Positions 36,960 to 45,908 of a DNA stretch of 64,000 bases are shown here, in pieces. The notes under the pieces were generated by a model. It saw only the letters and a list, made by a program, of their open reading frames with translations. It ran no database searches and had not been told where the DNA came from. The DNA is from Yersinia artesiana (GTDB lineage Bacteria > Pseudomonadota > Gammaproteobacteria > Enterobacterales > Enterobacteriaceae): contig NZ_CACVAD010000013.1 of NCBI RefSeq assembly GCF_902726545.1, forward strand, positions 1 to 64,000, written 5' to 3'. The translations under genes were made by a program, and so were the position numbers. Every line of letters begins with the position of its first letter. Positions within the stretch are counted from its first letter, which is position 1.

Positions 36960-38093
36960 ATGACACTATTCACGACCACCCAACACGCGGTAAAAACTGT
37001 TTTTAGGCCTTTTTTGCAAGACCGCTTGCTACATATTCTATTGGTTTTAGGTATCGGCCTGACCGCATTGATGCCCACAAAGATTTCGGCCTTCCCACAG
37101 TTTATTGACTGGACCACCATTGTCACTTTATTGGGATTAATGCTACTGACGAAAGGCGTCGAGGTGAGTGGTTACTTCGATTTTATCGGTCGGAAGATTA
37201 TTAATACATTACAGACGGAGCGGCATCTGGCGCTGTTTTTAGTCTTGTCGGCCGCAGTGTTGTCCTCTTTTCTGACCAATGATGTGGCACTGTTTATCAT
37301 TGTTCCACTGATTTTAACGCTAAAGAAAATATCTTATTTACCGGTTTCCCGCCTGATTATCTTCTCTGCACTGGCGGTGAATGCAGGCTCGCTATTAACG
37401 CCGATCGGCAATCCACAGAATATTTTATTATGGAGCCGTTCCGAGCTGTCATTTATTGGTTTTACACTCCAAATGGCGCCGCTGGCAGCAACAATTTTGT
37501 TGACCCTGCTGGCAGTGACCTGGTGGCGTTTCCCTGCGCGTAAAATTAACAAACACGCTACCAGCCCGGTTTATCCTTACCAGTCTCGTTTATTGCTCAG
37601 TTGCCTGGCGCTGTATGTGATTTTTATTATTTGTGTTGATTTAGGCTGGGCGGAGTATGGGTTATTGGTTGTTTTTACCGGGTTATTATTACTGGCGCGG
37701 CGCGTTTTACTGGCAATAGACTGGAGCTTGATCGTGGTCTTTATGGCGATGTTTATTGATGTGCGCTTATTGACTGAATTACCCGGCTTACAGTCGCTTT
37801 TCGGTGAAATCAAAACCTTATCTGCGGCTGCGGCTTATATATTGGGTATCGGGTTATCTCAAGTTATCAGTAATGTTCCGGCGACCATTTTATTACTTAA
37901 TTATCTGCCTTCCAGTGCGCTGGTGGCTTATGCAGTTAATATTGGCGGCTTTGGCTTCGCTTTGGGGTCTATGGCCAATTTAATCGCGCTGAGAATGGCG
38001 GGTGAACCGGCCATCTGGCTAAAATTCCATGCATATTCACTGCCATTCTTATTCTGGAGTGCATTGGTCGGCTGGCTGTTATTAGCGTTCTGA
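36960..38093 (+). CDS. ybiR: YbiR-like anion permease (ArsB/CitM family)
   Basis: A 377-residue membrane protein with about ten hydrophobic segments, close in length and sequence to E. coli YbiR (372). Shared blocks are LMLLTKGVEVSGYFD, SSFLTNDVALFIIVPL, NAGSLLTPIGNPQNIL and IGLSQVISNVPATILLLNY; the paired NxxD and NPQN motifs are typical of the ion transporter superfamily. The substrate is unknown. It follows the LacI-type gene by 169 bp and may be a separate unit. No strong ribosome binding site is visible. Confidence 0.85.
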   Translation: MTLFTTTQHAVKTVFRPFLQDRLLHILLVLGIGLTALMPTKISAFPQFIDWTTIVTLLGLMLLTKGVEVSGYFDFIGRKIINTLQTERHLALFLVLSAAVLSSFLTNDVALFIIVPLILTLKKISYLPVSRLIIFSALAVNAGSLLTPIGNPQNILLWSRSELSFIGFTLQMAPLAATILLTLLAVTWWRFPARKINKHATSPVYPYQSRLLLSCLALYVIFIICVDLGWAEYGLLVVFTGLLLLARRVLLAIDWSLIVVFMAMFIDVRLLTELPGLQSLFGEIKTLSAAAAYILGIGLSQVISNVPATILLLNYLPSSALVAYAVNIGGFGFALGSMANLIALRMAGEPAIWLKFHAYSLPFLFWSALVGWLLLAF

Positions 38094-38103
38094 AAGAAGG
38101 ATA

Positions 38104-38146
38104 GCCACTTTATTGGCTCAGAGAGTAAATCTATGCCAATAAGTGA
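38104..38146. terminator. Possible bidirectional hairpin between ybiR and flk
   Basis: GCCACTTTATTGGC and GCCAATAAGTGAC pair apart from a one-base bulge. It lies between convergent genes. No clear T-tract. Confidence 0.35.
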
Positions 38147-38156
38147 CTCAATGCGC

Positions 38157-39194
38157 TTAGAGAAAAATAGCCAGTAAAAAAGCCATCACAATAATCAGCG
38201 CGATAAAGGCCAGTGATGGCTTTTGCAACAAAGTTTGTAATGACTGTGGCAGGGCGACAATCAGCGGGTTAATCAACGGTTGAATGGTTTTTTGATCTTC
38301 GGCTAAGTGCTGGGCGGCACTCGCCCGGTCTAATCGGGCGGCAAACAAGACATTAATGATGTCGTTTAACTGCGCTTGCGTTAGCGGTGTGGTTGGGCTG
38401 GCCTGGAAACGATTCTGACTATAATCAATCAATAGCTGCTGTTCCTGCGCATCGGCGGGCTGTTTCAGCGCCGTTTGCAGGTTAATCAGTGTCGGTGCGG
38501 TTTGCTGGCTGAGGGCCACTTTGACCTGCAAAAACTGGCTGAGTATTTGGAAATGGCGCGCGGGCAGCGGGTCATTGCTTTTCACTCCCACCATATCAAA
38601 GAGTGCTTGCCAAATTTTGGCGGGTTGCTCGCCGGTTGCTGCACTGAGTTTAGCCACCAACGATTGAATATGCTGATGTTCGGCAGGTAACAATGGCCTG
38701 TCAGTTATCGTTGTTAACTGGGGCTGGGGAATATTCAGCGTACCGGATTGCAGTAATACCAACACCTGTTGCAACTCAGCATGGCTTAATTGACTTAACA
38801 CTGTATGACCAAACTGCTGACGGATAAAATCGCTCACCGCCTGGCGGTTATTGCCTTGGGGCAACAACTCGGTAAGCTGTTGGCGTAGCTGGTGATTGGC
38901 ATGGTTTTCCTGAGCCTGAGACAAGCGAGTTTGCAGTAACTGCTCGGCTGGTTGGAAGTGGCGAGCCAGTAAATCACTGGTGCTGCTAAGGGATAAATCA
39001 TGGCGCAACCCCGCCCAAATTTCGGCAGATTTTATCGGGCTAAGTGCCATGATCCGCACTATTAGCTTTTCCAACGTGGTGCGCTGTGCCGGGGTCAGCG
39101 CCCGCTCTTCCACTTGGCCCGCAGAGGGCAATTTGGTCGGTGCAATATTACTGCCATTGGTAATGGAGGCACCTGGGCTGTTCAAAGGTTGCAT
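38157..39194 (-). CDS. flk: Flagellar biosynthesis regulator Flk
   Basis: A 345-residue protein with one C-terminal membrane span (residues about 325-344, FIALIIVMAFLLAIF), a tail-anchored layout like Salmonella and E. coli Flk. Shared sequence includes AEIWAGLRHDLSLSS, LLARHFQPAEQ, LLPQGNNRQAVSDFIRQQFG and TDRPLLPAEH. Flk affects the switch between rod-hook and filament export by keeping FlgM from leaving too early. The ATG at 39194 gives the family start MQPxxxPG; the longer frame to 39293 is rejected. In E. coli flk lies next to pdxB; here scs and two exporter modules separate them. Confidence 0.9.
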   Translation of the reverse strand: MQPLNSPGASITNGSNIAPTKLPSAGQVEERALTPAQRTTLEKLIVRIMALSPIKSAEIWAGLRHDLSLSSTSDLLARHFQPAEQLLQTRLSQAQENHANHQLRQQLTELLPQGNNRQAVSDFIRQQFGHTVLSQLSHAELQQVLVLLQSGTLNIPQPQLTTITDRPLLPAEHQHIQSLVAKLSAATGEQPAKIWQALFDMVGVKSNDPLPARHFQILSQFLQVKVALSQQTAPTLINLQTALKQPADAQEQQLLIDYSQNRFQASPTTPLTQAQLNDIINVLFAARLDRASAAQHLAEDQKTIQPLINPLIVALPQSLQTLLQKPSLAFIALIIVMAFLLAIFL

Positions 39195-39376
39195 ATAACC
39201 TGTCCTTCGCAGTGGAGGCGATAGTGTGGAAGATTCATCGGTGATCCGCGGGTAAACGCAGGTTGCTGGTATAATACCATGTGGGCGACCCATATGCCTT
39301 TGTAATGAAATGTCACTTTGGCTGATTGTTTAGGTTCAAAGATTGATAATCTAAATTATGCCGCTAAGATGGGCGC

Positions 39377-39436
39377 TCAACCTTGAATAGCATTGAGTTA
39401 ACAATGCCAAGGATAATTTATTCGATGCAAGGTTGA
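39377..39436. promoter_or_regulatory. Nested inverted repeats upstream of scsA
   Basis: An outer perfect 9-bp pair (TCAACCTTG at 39377-39385, CAAGGTTGA at 39428-39436) encloses an inner 6-bp pair (GCATTG at 39390-39395, CAATGC at 39402-39407). It lies 42 bp before scsA. A metal or redox regulator may bind; which one cannot be told. It does not match the spacing of a MerR/CueR site. Confidence 0.5.
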
Positions 39437-39477
39437 TCATGAATATCGTTGAGTGCGGATAGGGTTAAATAGGGATA

Positions 39478-39831
39478 ATGTTTAAACGACAACGCGCCGC
39501 AAAGTGGTTCCTCTGTCTGGCTTGCCTGGTCATACTGGTTTGTATGACGCAACGCATTGCCAGCTTGCACGCGTTGGAAAAAAGTTTGCTTTTGCCATCA
39601 TCATCACAGGTTGTTGCCGATGCAAACGACGCCCCAACCCCTTGTGAATTAAGTGCCAAATCCCTGCTGGCATCACCTCCCGTTCTGTTCGAATTAGCCA
39701 TTTTCTCTCTGGGCTTATTGCTGCTGTTATTGGTACCCATCATACCCGCCAGCATGCGGTTCCCTCCGCCCAGAGTCATATCACCCAGCGGTTTGAGGGT
39801 GCATTTGCGATTATGCATTTTCCGGGAATAG
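39478..39831 (+). CDS. scsA: Suppressor of copper sensitivity protein ScsA
   Basis: A 117-residue protein with two hydrophobic segments (about residues 11-27 and 70-88), matching ScsA of Salmonella in size and in its position as first gene of scsABCD. No biochemical role is established. One Cys pair precedes the second segment only loosely (CxxxxR and PCELS). AGGG lies close to the ATG. scsB begins 50 bp later. Confidence 0.8.
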   Translation: MFKRQRAAKWFLCLACLVILVCMTQRIASLHALEKSLLLPSSSQVVADANDAPTPCELSAKSLLASPPVLFELAIFSLGLLLLLLVPIIPASMRFPPPRVISPSGLRVHLRLCIFRE

Positions 39832-39881
39832 CACAACAACTCCCTATGTTGTTGTAATTAATCTATTTCTGGAGAAAGACA

Positions 39882-41942
39882 ATGCTCAATTTAAGCAAGA
39901 CAGCTTTGTTCTGTCTGTTGCTGCTATGGATGCCCACCCTTTGGGCAGCAGATAGCGGCTGGCTGGTCAGTGCGCAAAATGACCATGCCAAGGTTCGAGT
40001 CCGTGCCGAGCCTTCTGTCGGTAATGAAACCCGTATGTTACTGAGCGTTCAGCTGGAAAAAGGCTGGAAAACCTATTGGCGCTCGCCGGGAGAAGGGGGC
40101 ATTGCACCCGCTATTACCTGGTCGCCACCTCTTGAAACCGTAAAATGGTACTGGCCGGTACCGCAACGTTTTGATGTGTCTGGAATTTCTACTCAGGGCT
40201 ATCATGAACAGGCCGTTTTGCCAATCGTGATTTCCGGTAAAGCCCCCACAACACTCAGCGGAACATTAACCCTGTCGACATGCAGTAATGTCTGCATTTT
40301 GACTGACTACCCATTTAGCCTGGATATGTCTGCGGCAGTCAGCGCTGAAAACCAGCAGCAATTTGAACACGATTTTGCCCAAGCGATGGGGCAAGTGCCG
40401 ATTGCCAATGCATTGACCCCGCAAATTCAAGCGGGTTTTAGTCAGGGAGAAGTACAAATTCTTGCTCTGCGTGATGAAGGTTGGCAGCAGCCAGAACTGT
40501 TCTTCGACACCCTCGAAGATGTCGACCTCGGCAAACCGGTCGTCACGGTGCAGGGTAATCAACTCTCCGTGCGGGTGCCGGCTACCGATGGCTGGGGGGA
40601 GGGAACAGGCAATCTGAGCGGTAAGTCGCTGACTCTGGTGATAGCGGATGGTGGGCTGGCGCAAGAGGCGACGGTGACTATCGGATCCGCGCTAACGTTA
40701 CCGCAATCTAGCTCCTCGTTTTGGTCGTGGATTCTGATGGCGCTGGCGGGTGGGTTAATCCTTAACCTGATGCCGTGTGTGCTGCCGGTATTGGCGATGA
40801 AGCTTGGTTCCATTCTGCAAACTGAGCATCAAACTCGCCGTCAGGTACGCTGGCAGTTTCTGGCCTCGTCTGCTGGGATAATCACCTCCTTCTGGCTGCT
40901 GGCCTTGCTGATGACGCTCTTGCGACTGGGTAATCATGCGCTTGGCTGGGGGATCCAGTTCCAAAATCCGTGGTTTATCGGTTTTATGGTCTTGGTGACC
41001 GCACTCTTTAGCGCCAACCTGTTCGGGCTGTTCGAGATTCAGCTCTCTTCATCATTGAATACCCGCATCGCCGCCCCACGCATTGAAAAAACGGGCGCTC
41101 GGGGGATGGCGGGCCACTTTGGGCAAGGCGCTTTGGCGACTTTGCTGGCAACCCCGTGTTCTGCTCCCTTCCTTGGTACCGCCGTGGCTTTCGCACTGGC
41201 GGCCCCAATGCCCGCGCTGTGGGGGATTTTTACCGCGCTCGGGGTGGGGATGAGTTTGCCGTGGTTGGCAGTCGCCGCGTGGCCGAAACTCGCGTTGTGC
41301 CTACCGCGCCCCGGCCGTTGGATGAATCACTTGCGGATCGCCATGGGCGTACTGATGCTGGCGTCCTGTCTGTGGTTACTTAGCTTGATGATCAGTCATA
41401 TCGGCCTGCAAACTGCCATTATCATCGCCGGAATAGTCTTGCTGGCATTACTACTGGCTATTGGCAGACGTTACGGCGCTCGCATTGCCGCGATAGTCAG
41501 TTTAATCGCCGTGCTGATTGTTGGGGGATTACTGCTGGTGGGGTCATTAACCGCAGATTTATGGCGCAAACCGCTGCATGACAATATCCCGTGGCAGCCA
41601 TTAACCGAAACAGCCATTAAAAAGGCGTTGGCCGAACATAAACGCGTGTTTGTCGATGTCACCGCCGATTGGTGTGTGACTTGCAAAGTTAACAAGATAC
41701 ACGTGCTGATGCGTGATGATGTGCAACAGGCTTTGCAAGCGCCGGATGTGGTGGCGTTACGCGGAGACTGGACGCGTCCTTCTGCGGATATCACCGCTTT
41801 TTTACGTGAACGTGGCAGTGTTGCCATTCCGTTCAACCAAATTTATGGGCCGCAGCAACCGCAGGGAGTGGTACTTTCTCCGCTGCTGGACAGTGATGTT
41901 CTGCTCAAAGTGTTGGCCGATGCGAAAGGAAATAAAAAATGA
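39882..41942 (+). CDS. scsB: DsbD-like thiol:disulfide interchange protein ScsB
   Basis: A 686-residue protein with the three-part plan of DsbD. After a signal peptide (ends LWAAD) comes a periplasmic domain with the pair CSNVC near residue 130. A central membrane domain from about 285 has the two conserved Cys in LMPCVLPVLAMKLG and ATPCSAPFLGTAVAFALA. The C-terminal thioredoxin domain has VDVTADWCVTCKVNK. It should pass cytoplasmic electrons to ScsC and ScsD in the periplasm. GGAG precedes the ATG, and the stop overlaps scsC by 4 bp. Confidence 0.95.
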   Translation: MLNLSKTALFCLLLLWMPTLWAADSGWLVSAQNDHAKVRVRAEPSVGNETRMLLSVQLEKGWKTYWRSPGEGGIAPAITWSPPLETVKWYWPVPQRFDVSGISTQGYHEQAVLPIVISGKAPTTLSGTLTLSTCSNVCILTDYPFSLDMSAAVSAENQQQFEHDFAQAMGQVPIANALTPQIQAGFSQGEVQILALRDEGWQQPELFFDTLEDVDLGKPVVTVQGNQLSVRVPATDGWGEGTGNLSGKSLTLVIADGGLAQEATVTIGSALTLPQSSSSFWSWILMALAGGLILNLMPCVLPVLAMKLGSILQTEHQTRRQVRWQFLASSAGIITSFWLLALLMTLLRLGNHALGWGIQFQNPWFIGFMVLVTALFSANLFGLFEIQLSSSLNTRIAAPRIEKTGARGMAGHFGQGALATLLATPCSAPFLGTAVAFALAAPMPALWGIFTALGVGMSLPWLAVAAWPKLALCLPRPGRWMNHLRIAMGVLMLASCLWLLSLMISHIGLQTAIIIAGIVLLALLLAIGRRYGARIAAIVSLIAVLIVGGLLLVGSLTADLWRKPLHDNIPWQPLTETAIKKALAEHKRVFVDVTADWCVTCKVNKIHVLMRDDVQQALQAPDVVALRGDWTRPSADITAFLRERGSVAIPFNQIYGPQQPQGVVLSPLLDSDVLLKVLADAKGNKK

Positions 41943-42664
41943 GAATATTGACTGTATTACTGTTTGTTATGTTTTCGAACCCTCTATGGGCGGCGGCTCC
42001 CTTCACCCCTGAACAGGAAGTTCGCATTAAAGAACTGATCCGTGAAACGCTAATCTCTAATCCAGATATTCTGGAACAAGCGGTCAATGCCTGGCAGCAA
42101 CAGGCCAATGAAGCACAAGGGCAACAACTGAGTCAGTTTATCGCGGCGAATAAACAAGCCCTGTATCAAGATCCCGGCAGCCCGCGTTTTGGCGCGACGG
42201 CACCGCAACTGACCCTGGTTTCTTTCACCGACTACAATTGTCCATTCTGTAAAACATTTGACCCATTGTTGGAAAAGTTAGTCAAAGAGTACCCGCAGGT
42301 GGCGGTGGTGATAAAACCATTGCCATTCAAAGGGGAAAGCTCGGTGACCAGTGCGCGATTGGCATTGACTCTGTGGCAACAGCACCCGGAACAATGGATG
42401 GCTTTTCATCAGCGTTTGATGGCGAAAAAAGGCTTCCACGATGCGAGCAGTATTGCCGCTGCACAGAAAAAAACCGGGGTGACACCGGCTGCGCTAAGTG
42501 AGCAAAGTCTGAATGTGCTGCGCTCCAATTTGAAGTTGGCCGACCAACTGGGTATTCAGGGCACCCCCGCCACCTTAATTGGTGACCAGTTAGTACCGGG
42601 CGCGATTTCTTATCAAGAATTGGAAGAGATAGTGAAGCAACAACTGGCACAGGCGGGTAAATGA
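41939..42664 (+). CDS. scsC: DsbA/DsbC-like periplasmic disulfide oxidoreductase ScsC
   Basis: A 241-residue secreted protein. The signal peptide ends at LWAAA. Residues about 25-65 form a charged helix that in Proteus ScsC drives trimerisation. The catalytic domain has FTDYNCPFCKTFDPLL and cis-Pro in GIQGTPATLIG. Family members isomerise or oxidise disulfides and bind copper. Overlaps scsB and scsD by 4 bp each, so strictly coupled. Confidence 0.95.
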   Translation: MRILTVLLFVMFSNPLWAAAPFTPEQEVRIKELIRETLISNPDILEQAVNAWQQQANEAQGQQLSQFIAANKQALYQDPGSPRFGATAPQLTLVSFTDYNCPFCKTFDPLLEKLVKEYPQVAVVIKPLPFKGESSVTSARLALTLWQQHPEQWMAFHQRLMAKKGFHDASSIAAAQKKTGVTPAALSEQSLNVLRSNLKLADQLGIQGTPATLIGDQLVPGAISYQELEEIVKQQLAQAGK

Positions 42665-43161
42665 ATCGCTTAAAGCGCTGGGGCAAAGAACTGATGGTTC
42701 TATTGCTGCTGGTGGTGGCGGTTTCAGTGGCAATGGATTGGTTGCGTAGCCCGCAAGCGCCTGCAAATTGGCCAGATACACCACGGCAAACGCTGGCGGG
42801 AAAAGTGGTTTCGTTATCCGAAATGAGTCAGGAAAAACCGCTACTTATCTATTTCTGGGCGACATGGTGTGGTGTGTGCAAATTCACCACTCCCAGTGTC
42901 AATCAGTTGGTGCAAGAGGGTGAAAATGTCCTGACCGTGGCGCTGAAGTCAGGAGACTCCGCACAAGTTGGGACTTGGCTGCGTAAAAAAGGTTACCAGT
43001 TGCCGGTGATAAATGACCCGCAAGGTGAGTTATCCGCCCAGTGGCAAATTAATGTCACACCGACCGTGGTTATTCTCTACCAAGGCAAAATGGTACAACA
43101 CAGCAGCGGCTGGACCAGCTATTGGGGGATGAAACTGCGCCTGTGGCTGGCGTCCTTCTGA
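42661..43161 (+). CDS. scsD: TlpA-like thioredoxin protein ScsD
   Basis: A 166-residue membrane-anchored thioredoxin. The N-terminal anchor lies at about residues 12-28; the redox site is FWATWCGVCKFTTPSV and the cis-Pro region NVTPTVVILYQG. It is the last gene of the scs operon and ends 47 bp from the convergent MocR-type gene, with a terminator lying across the end of that gene. Confidence 0.93.
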   Translation: MNRLKRWGKELMVLLLLVVAVSVAMDWLRSPQAPANWPDTPRQTLAGKVVSLSEMSQEKPLLIYFWATWCGVCKFTTPSVNQLVQEGENVLTVALKSGDSAQVGTWLRKKGYQLPVINDPQGELSAQWQINVTPTVVILYQGKMVQHSSGWTSYWGMKLRLWLASF

Positions 43162-43195
43162 CGTAATATTTTCCTGATAATATTTTCTCATAGAT

Positions 43196-43224
43196 AGCCC
43201 AGTGCCATTAGGCTGGGCTTTTTT
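43196..43224 (+). terminator. scs operon terminator, overlapping the end of the MocR-type gene
   Basis: AGCCCAG (43196-43202) and CTGGGCT (43213-43219) form a perfect 7-bp stem followed by six T. The right arm and T-tract lie inside the last codons of the minus-strand gene that ends at 43208. Confidence 0.85.
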
Positions 43225-44674
43225 CTGCCCCGCACTCCCTGATAGCGGCACTTAGCCGGGTTATTCCTTGAGTTATCAATTCTGGGGAGTTGGCGGCAAA
43301 ATTCAAACGCAAGGTAAACTCCCCGTAAGCTTCCTGGGTGTGAAAACCACCTCCTTTGGCAAAAGTCACGCCCGCTTGCCACGCCAGCGGCATCAGTTGA
43401 GAAATTGGCTTATTTTCAGGTAGTTGCAGCCAGATAAATAACCCACCATCAGGTATTTCAAACTGACAATCCGGCGGTAATGTCTGGGTGAGAGCCTCAA
43501 CCATCACATCACGATGCTGACGATATAAACGGCACGCCCGCCGTAGCTGTTTGTCATATCGCCCGACGGTAACGAAGGCATCCAGCGCCCGCTGAATCAG
43601 GTTCGAACTGGTGAAACTATCTACATGTTTTAAACGTGCCAACTGCGTGTAGTGAGGTTGGTCAGCAACCAAATAACCAATACGCATGCTGGGCAGCAAC
43701 ATTTTGGAAAAGGTGCTGACATAGATAACCTCGCCCGGTGCCGCCAGTGAACGCAATGAAGGCAGTTTTTTGCCGCTGTAGCGCAAATCCCCGACGTAAT
43801 CATCTTCAAGAATCGGCACTCCGGCGGCTCGTGCGATGTGCAATAGCTGATGGCGACGGCTTTCACTCAGACAGCGGCCCGTCGGGTTATTAAAATTAGG
43901 AATGCAATAAATAAGTTTGGGTTGATGCTTAACCAATAGCGCAGGCAGCGTATCCAATTGCATGCCCTGCTGATCACTGGGTAGTGCAACAACATTCACT
44001 TTATGTAGGCGAAACAGGGCAATTGCTTCGGCATAAGTAGGTTCTTCTACCAACACGGTATCACCTGGGGCCAATAATGATTGGCTCACCAAACTGATGG
44101 CGTGTTGCGAACCATTGGTTATTAGCAATTGCTCTGGGCGTGTCGCGATTCCCTGCGCAGAAAGAATGCGGCTCAGGGTATCGCGCAGCGGGTAATAACC
44201 GCAGTAATCGCCGTAACTGAATGCCTCCTCAGCATGACGCCGCAATATCGATTGCAGAATCTGGCGGAATTCATCCAGTGGAAAAATCTTTGGGCTGCCA
44301 ATGCCCGCAGCGAAATTGATGGTGTCTGGGGGGAGGGGAATATCAGCATAACCGTCCAGCCGTGAAGTCACGGTGGTAAAACGGTCGAGTGGGAATTCCC
44401 CTGGTAATAGCGGCTGTGGCTGACTTGGCGGTGGCGAGAGATGGCGAACATAGGCACCGCTGCCGCGTCGTTGTTGCAAAAAACCTTTAGCTGCCAACTC
44501 GGCGTAGGCGTTATCCACCGTTAGGCGGCTGACGGACAATTCTGCTGCCAAAGTACGGGTTGACGGCAATTTATCCCCATCAGCAAAGACGCCACTGAGA
44601 ATAGCCCGCCGCAGTGCTTCTTCAATTTGCAGATACAGCGGAATGTCTTGTTGGCGATCTAAGGGAATATGCAT
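43208..44674 (-). CDS. MocR/PdxR-type GntR regulator with aminotransferase domain
   Basis: A 488-residue fusion. Residues 1 to about 75 form a GntR winged helix (LYLQIEEALRRAILSG, LPSTRTLAAELSVSRLTVDNAY). The rest is a fold-type I PLP aminotransferase-like domain, with the PLP Lys in YVSTFSKMLLPSMRIGYL and NFNNPTGR. Such regulators sense PLP or amino compounds. It is divergent from an EamA-type exporter gene, the usual pairing with a controlled target. Direct AAGTGGC repeats lie between. Confidence 0.92.
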   Translation of the reverse strand: MHIPLDRQQDIPLYLQIEEALRRAILSGVFADGDKLPSTRTLAAELSVSRLTVDNAYAELAAKGFLQQRRGSGAYVRHLSPPPSQPQPLLPGEFPLDRFTTVTSRLDGYADIPLPPDTINFAAGIGSPKIFPLDEFRQILQSILRRHAEEAFSYGDYCGYYPLRDTLSRILSAQGIATRPEQLLITNGSQHAISLVSQSLLAPGDTVLVEEPTYAEAIALFRLHKVNVVALPSDQQGMQLDTLPALLVKHQPKLIYCIPNFNNPTGRCLSESRRHQLLHIARAAGVPILEDDYVGDLRYSGKKLPSLRSLAAPGEVIYVSTFSKMLLPSMRIGYLVADQPHYTQLARLKHVDSFTSSNLIQRALDAFVTVGRYDKQLRRACRLYRQHRDVMVEALTQTLPPDCQFEIPDGGLFIWLQLPENKPISQLMPLAWQAGVTFAKGGGFHTQEAYGEFTLRLNFAANSPELITQGITRLSAAIRECGAEKSPA

Positions 44675-44687
44675 GTGATAACGCCAA

Positions 44688-44784
44688 AAGTGGCTCAGGC
44701 TAGAAATGATACTTTTACTATACCCAATGCCAACAAGGCTTCAAGCAAGAAAAAGTGGCCTGCATCAATCAGGAGGGAAGTGGC
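44688..44784 (+). promoter_or_regulatory. Three AAGTGGC direct repeats between MocR-type gene and exporter
   Basis: AAGTGGC occurs at 44688, 44753 and 44778. MocR-type regulators often bind direct repeats, so these are candidate operators. The motif is short and could occur by chance. Confidence 0.4.
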
Positions 44785-44855
44785 TCTGGTGGCAAAAAAA
44801 TGGCGGAGTAAAATTGCCTTAAATTAAGCAATGTCGTCAATCTAATGAGGCTGTT

Positions 44856-45899
44856 ATGGCAATGCCGGCGGGATTACCCCCATCTATAATTCGTGCTCCG
44901 CTGGTGGGAAGCGGTTTTTTGACCGGTAAACGGCAGGGGTATGTGCTGGCGCTTATCAGTGCCATGTTATTGGGTTTTACCGGGATTATTATCCGCATTC
45001 TCACTGCGCATTATCATTTGCCGACTTCAGTCTTAGCTTTTTGGCGGGCAGGGTTGGTCGCCGCCGTTCTGTTGCCTATTTTATTAGTGATCAAGCCTGA
45101 GTGGGCCAAATTACGCCGCGATCAGGTCAAATTCTATTTGGCTTATGGCCTGTTGCTGGCGGTATTTAATGGCTTATGGACAGAATCTGTGGCGTTAAAC
45201 GGCGCATCGATATCCACCATTTTGGTGTATTGCTCGGTAGGTTTTACTGTTTTTCTGGGCTGGATTTTTTATAACGAATATATGGGTTGGCGTGAGTTCT
45301 TCGTTATCGTGATTAGCATGGTGGGCTGTTTTCTGGTCAGCGATGGGGTGAATATCACGGCGGCAGATTTTAATTTTGTGGGTTTATTCATTGGATTGGC
45401 GTCGGGAATTGGTTACAGCTTTTATACTCTGGCCGGGCGAATTGCCACGGAGCGCCGTTACCCTGTGTGGAATACCATTTTATATGTGTTTGGACTTTCC
45501 GCTGTGTATCAATTGATATTTAATCAACTGTTGTTGTGGTTCCCAATACAGGGGTTACAGCAGATGGTGGGAAATCTGTTCTTTTTATCCATCGGGACAG
45601 AAGGTGTGCAATGGTCTGGCTGGTGGTTATTGCTGATTCTGGCCGCTGGCCCGACATTACTGGGCTTTGGTCTGTTTAATCTGAGCTTGAAAACGCTCCC
45701 GCTGGCCGTCGCCAGTTTAATACTCACCCTGGAATTGGTGTTCACCGCTGTAATTGCTTATTTTCTATTGGATGAAATCTTATCGGCTGCGCAATTACTG
45801 GGCAGTGCATTGGTTTTATTGGGCGTATTAATGCTACATAGAAAAGATAATACTCAGGGTGAGATAGCAACAGCGAGTAATAGTGTTATCTCACCCTGA
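44856..45899 (+). CDS. EamA/DMT-family exporter (first)
   Basis: A 347-residue protein of the drug/metabolite transporter superfamily with about ten membrane spans in two EamA repeats (GYVLALISAMLLGFTGIIIR and the second from NFVGLFIGLASGIGYSFY). It follows from the ATG at 44856; the first 25 residues are hydrophilic and might be shortened by use of a later start. The substrate is unknown; control by the divergent MocR-type gene is probable. Its last codons are part of a large hairpin shared with the convergent exporter. Confidence 0.88.
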   Translation: MAMPAGLPPSIIRAPLVGSGFLTGKRQGYVLALISAMLLGFTGIIIRILTAHYHLPTSVLAFWRAGLVAAVLLPILLVIKPEWAKLRRDQVKFYLAYGLLLAVFNGLWTESVALNGASISTILVYCSVGFTVFLGWIFYNEYMGWREFFVIVISMVGCFLVSDGVNITAADFNFVGLFIGLASGIGYSFYTLAGRIATERRYPVWNTILYVFGLSAVYQLIFNQLLLWFPIQGLQQMVGNLFFLSIGTEGVQWSGWWLLLILAAGPTLLGFGLFNLSLKTLPLAVASLILTLELVFTAVIAYFLLDEILSAAQLLGSALVLLGVLMLHRKDNTQGEIATASNSVISP

Positions 45900-45900
45900 G
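45853..45900. terminator. Long hairpin between convergent exporter genes
   Basis: CTCAGGGTGAGATA (45853-45866) and TATCTCACCCTGAG (45887-45900) form a perfect 14-bp stem with a 20-base loop. The whole hairpin is inside the end of the first exporter gene. It lacks a T-tract but can fold from either strand. Confidence 0.65.
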
Positions 45901-45908
45901 AGTGTTTA

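Noticed and set aside
39377-39436. MerR/CueR-type copper operator upstream of scsA
   Set aside because: The arms are about 42 bp apart rather than within one promoter spacer, so it was kept only as an unassigned inverted repeat.
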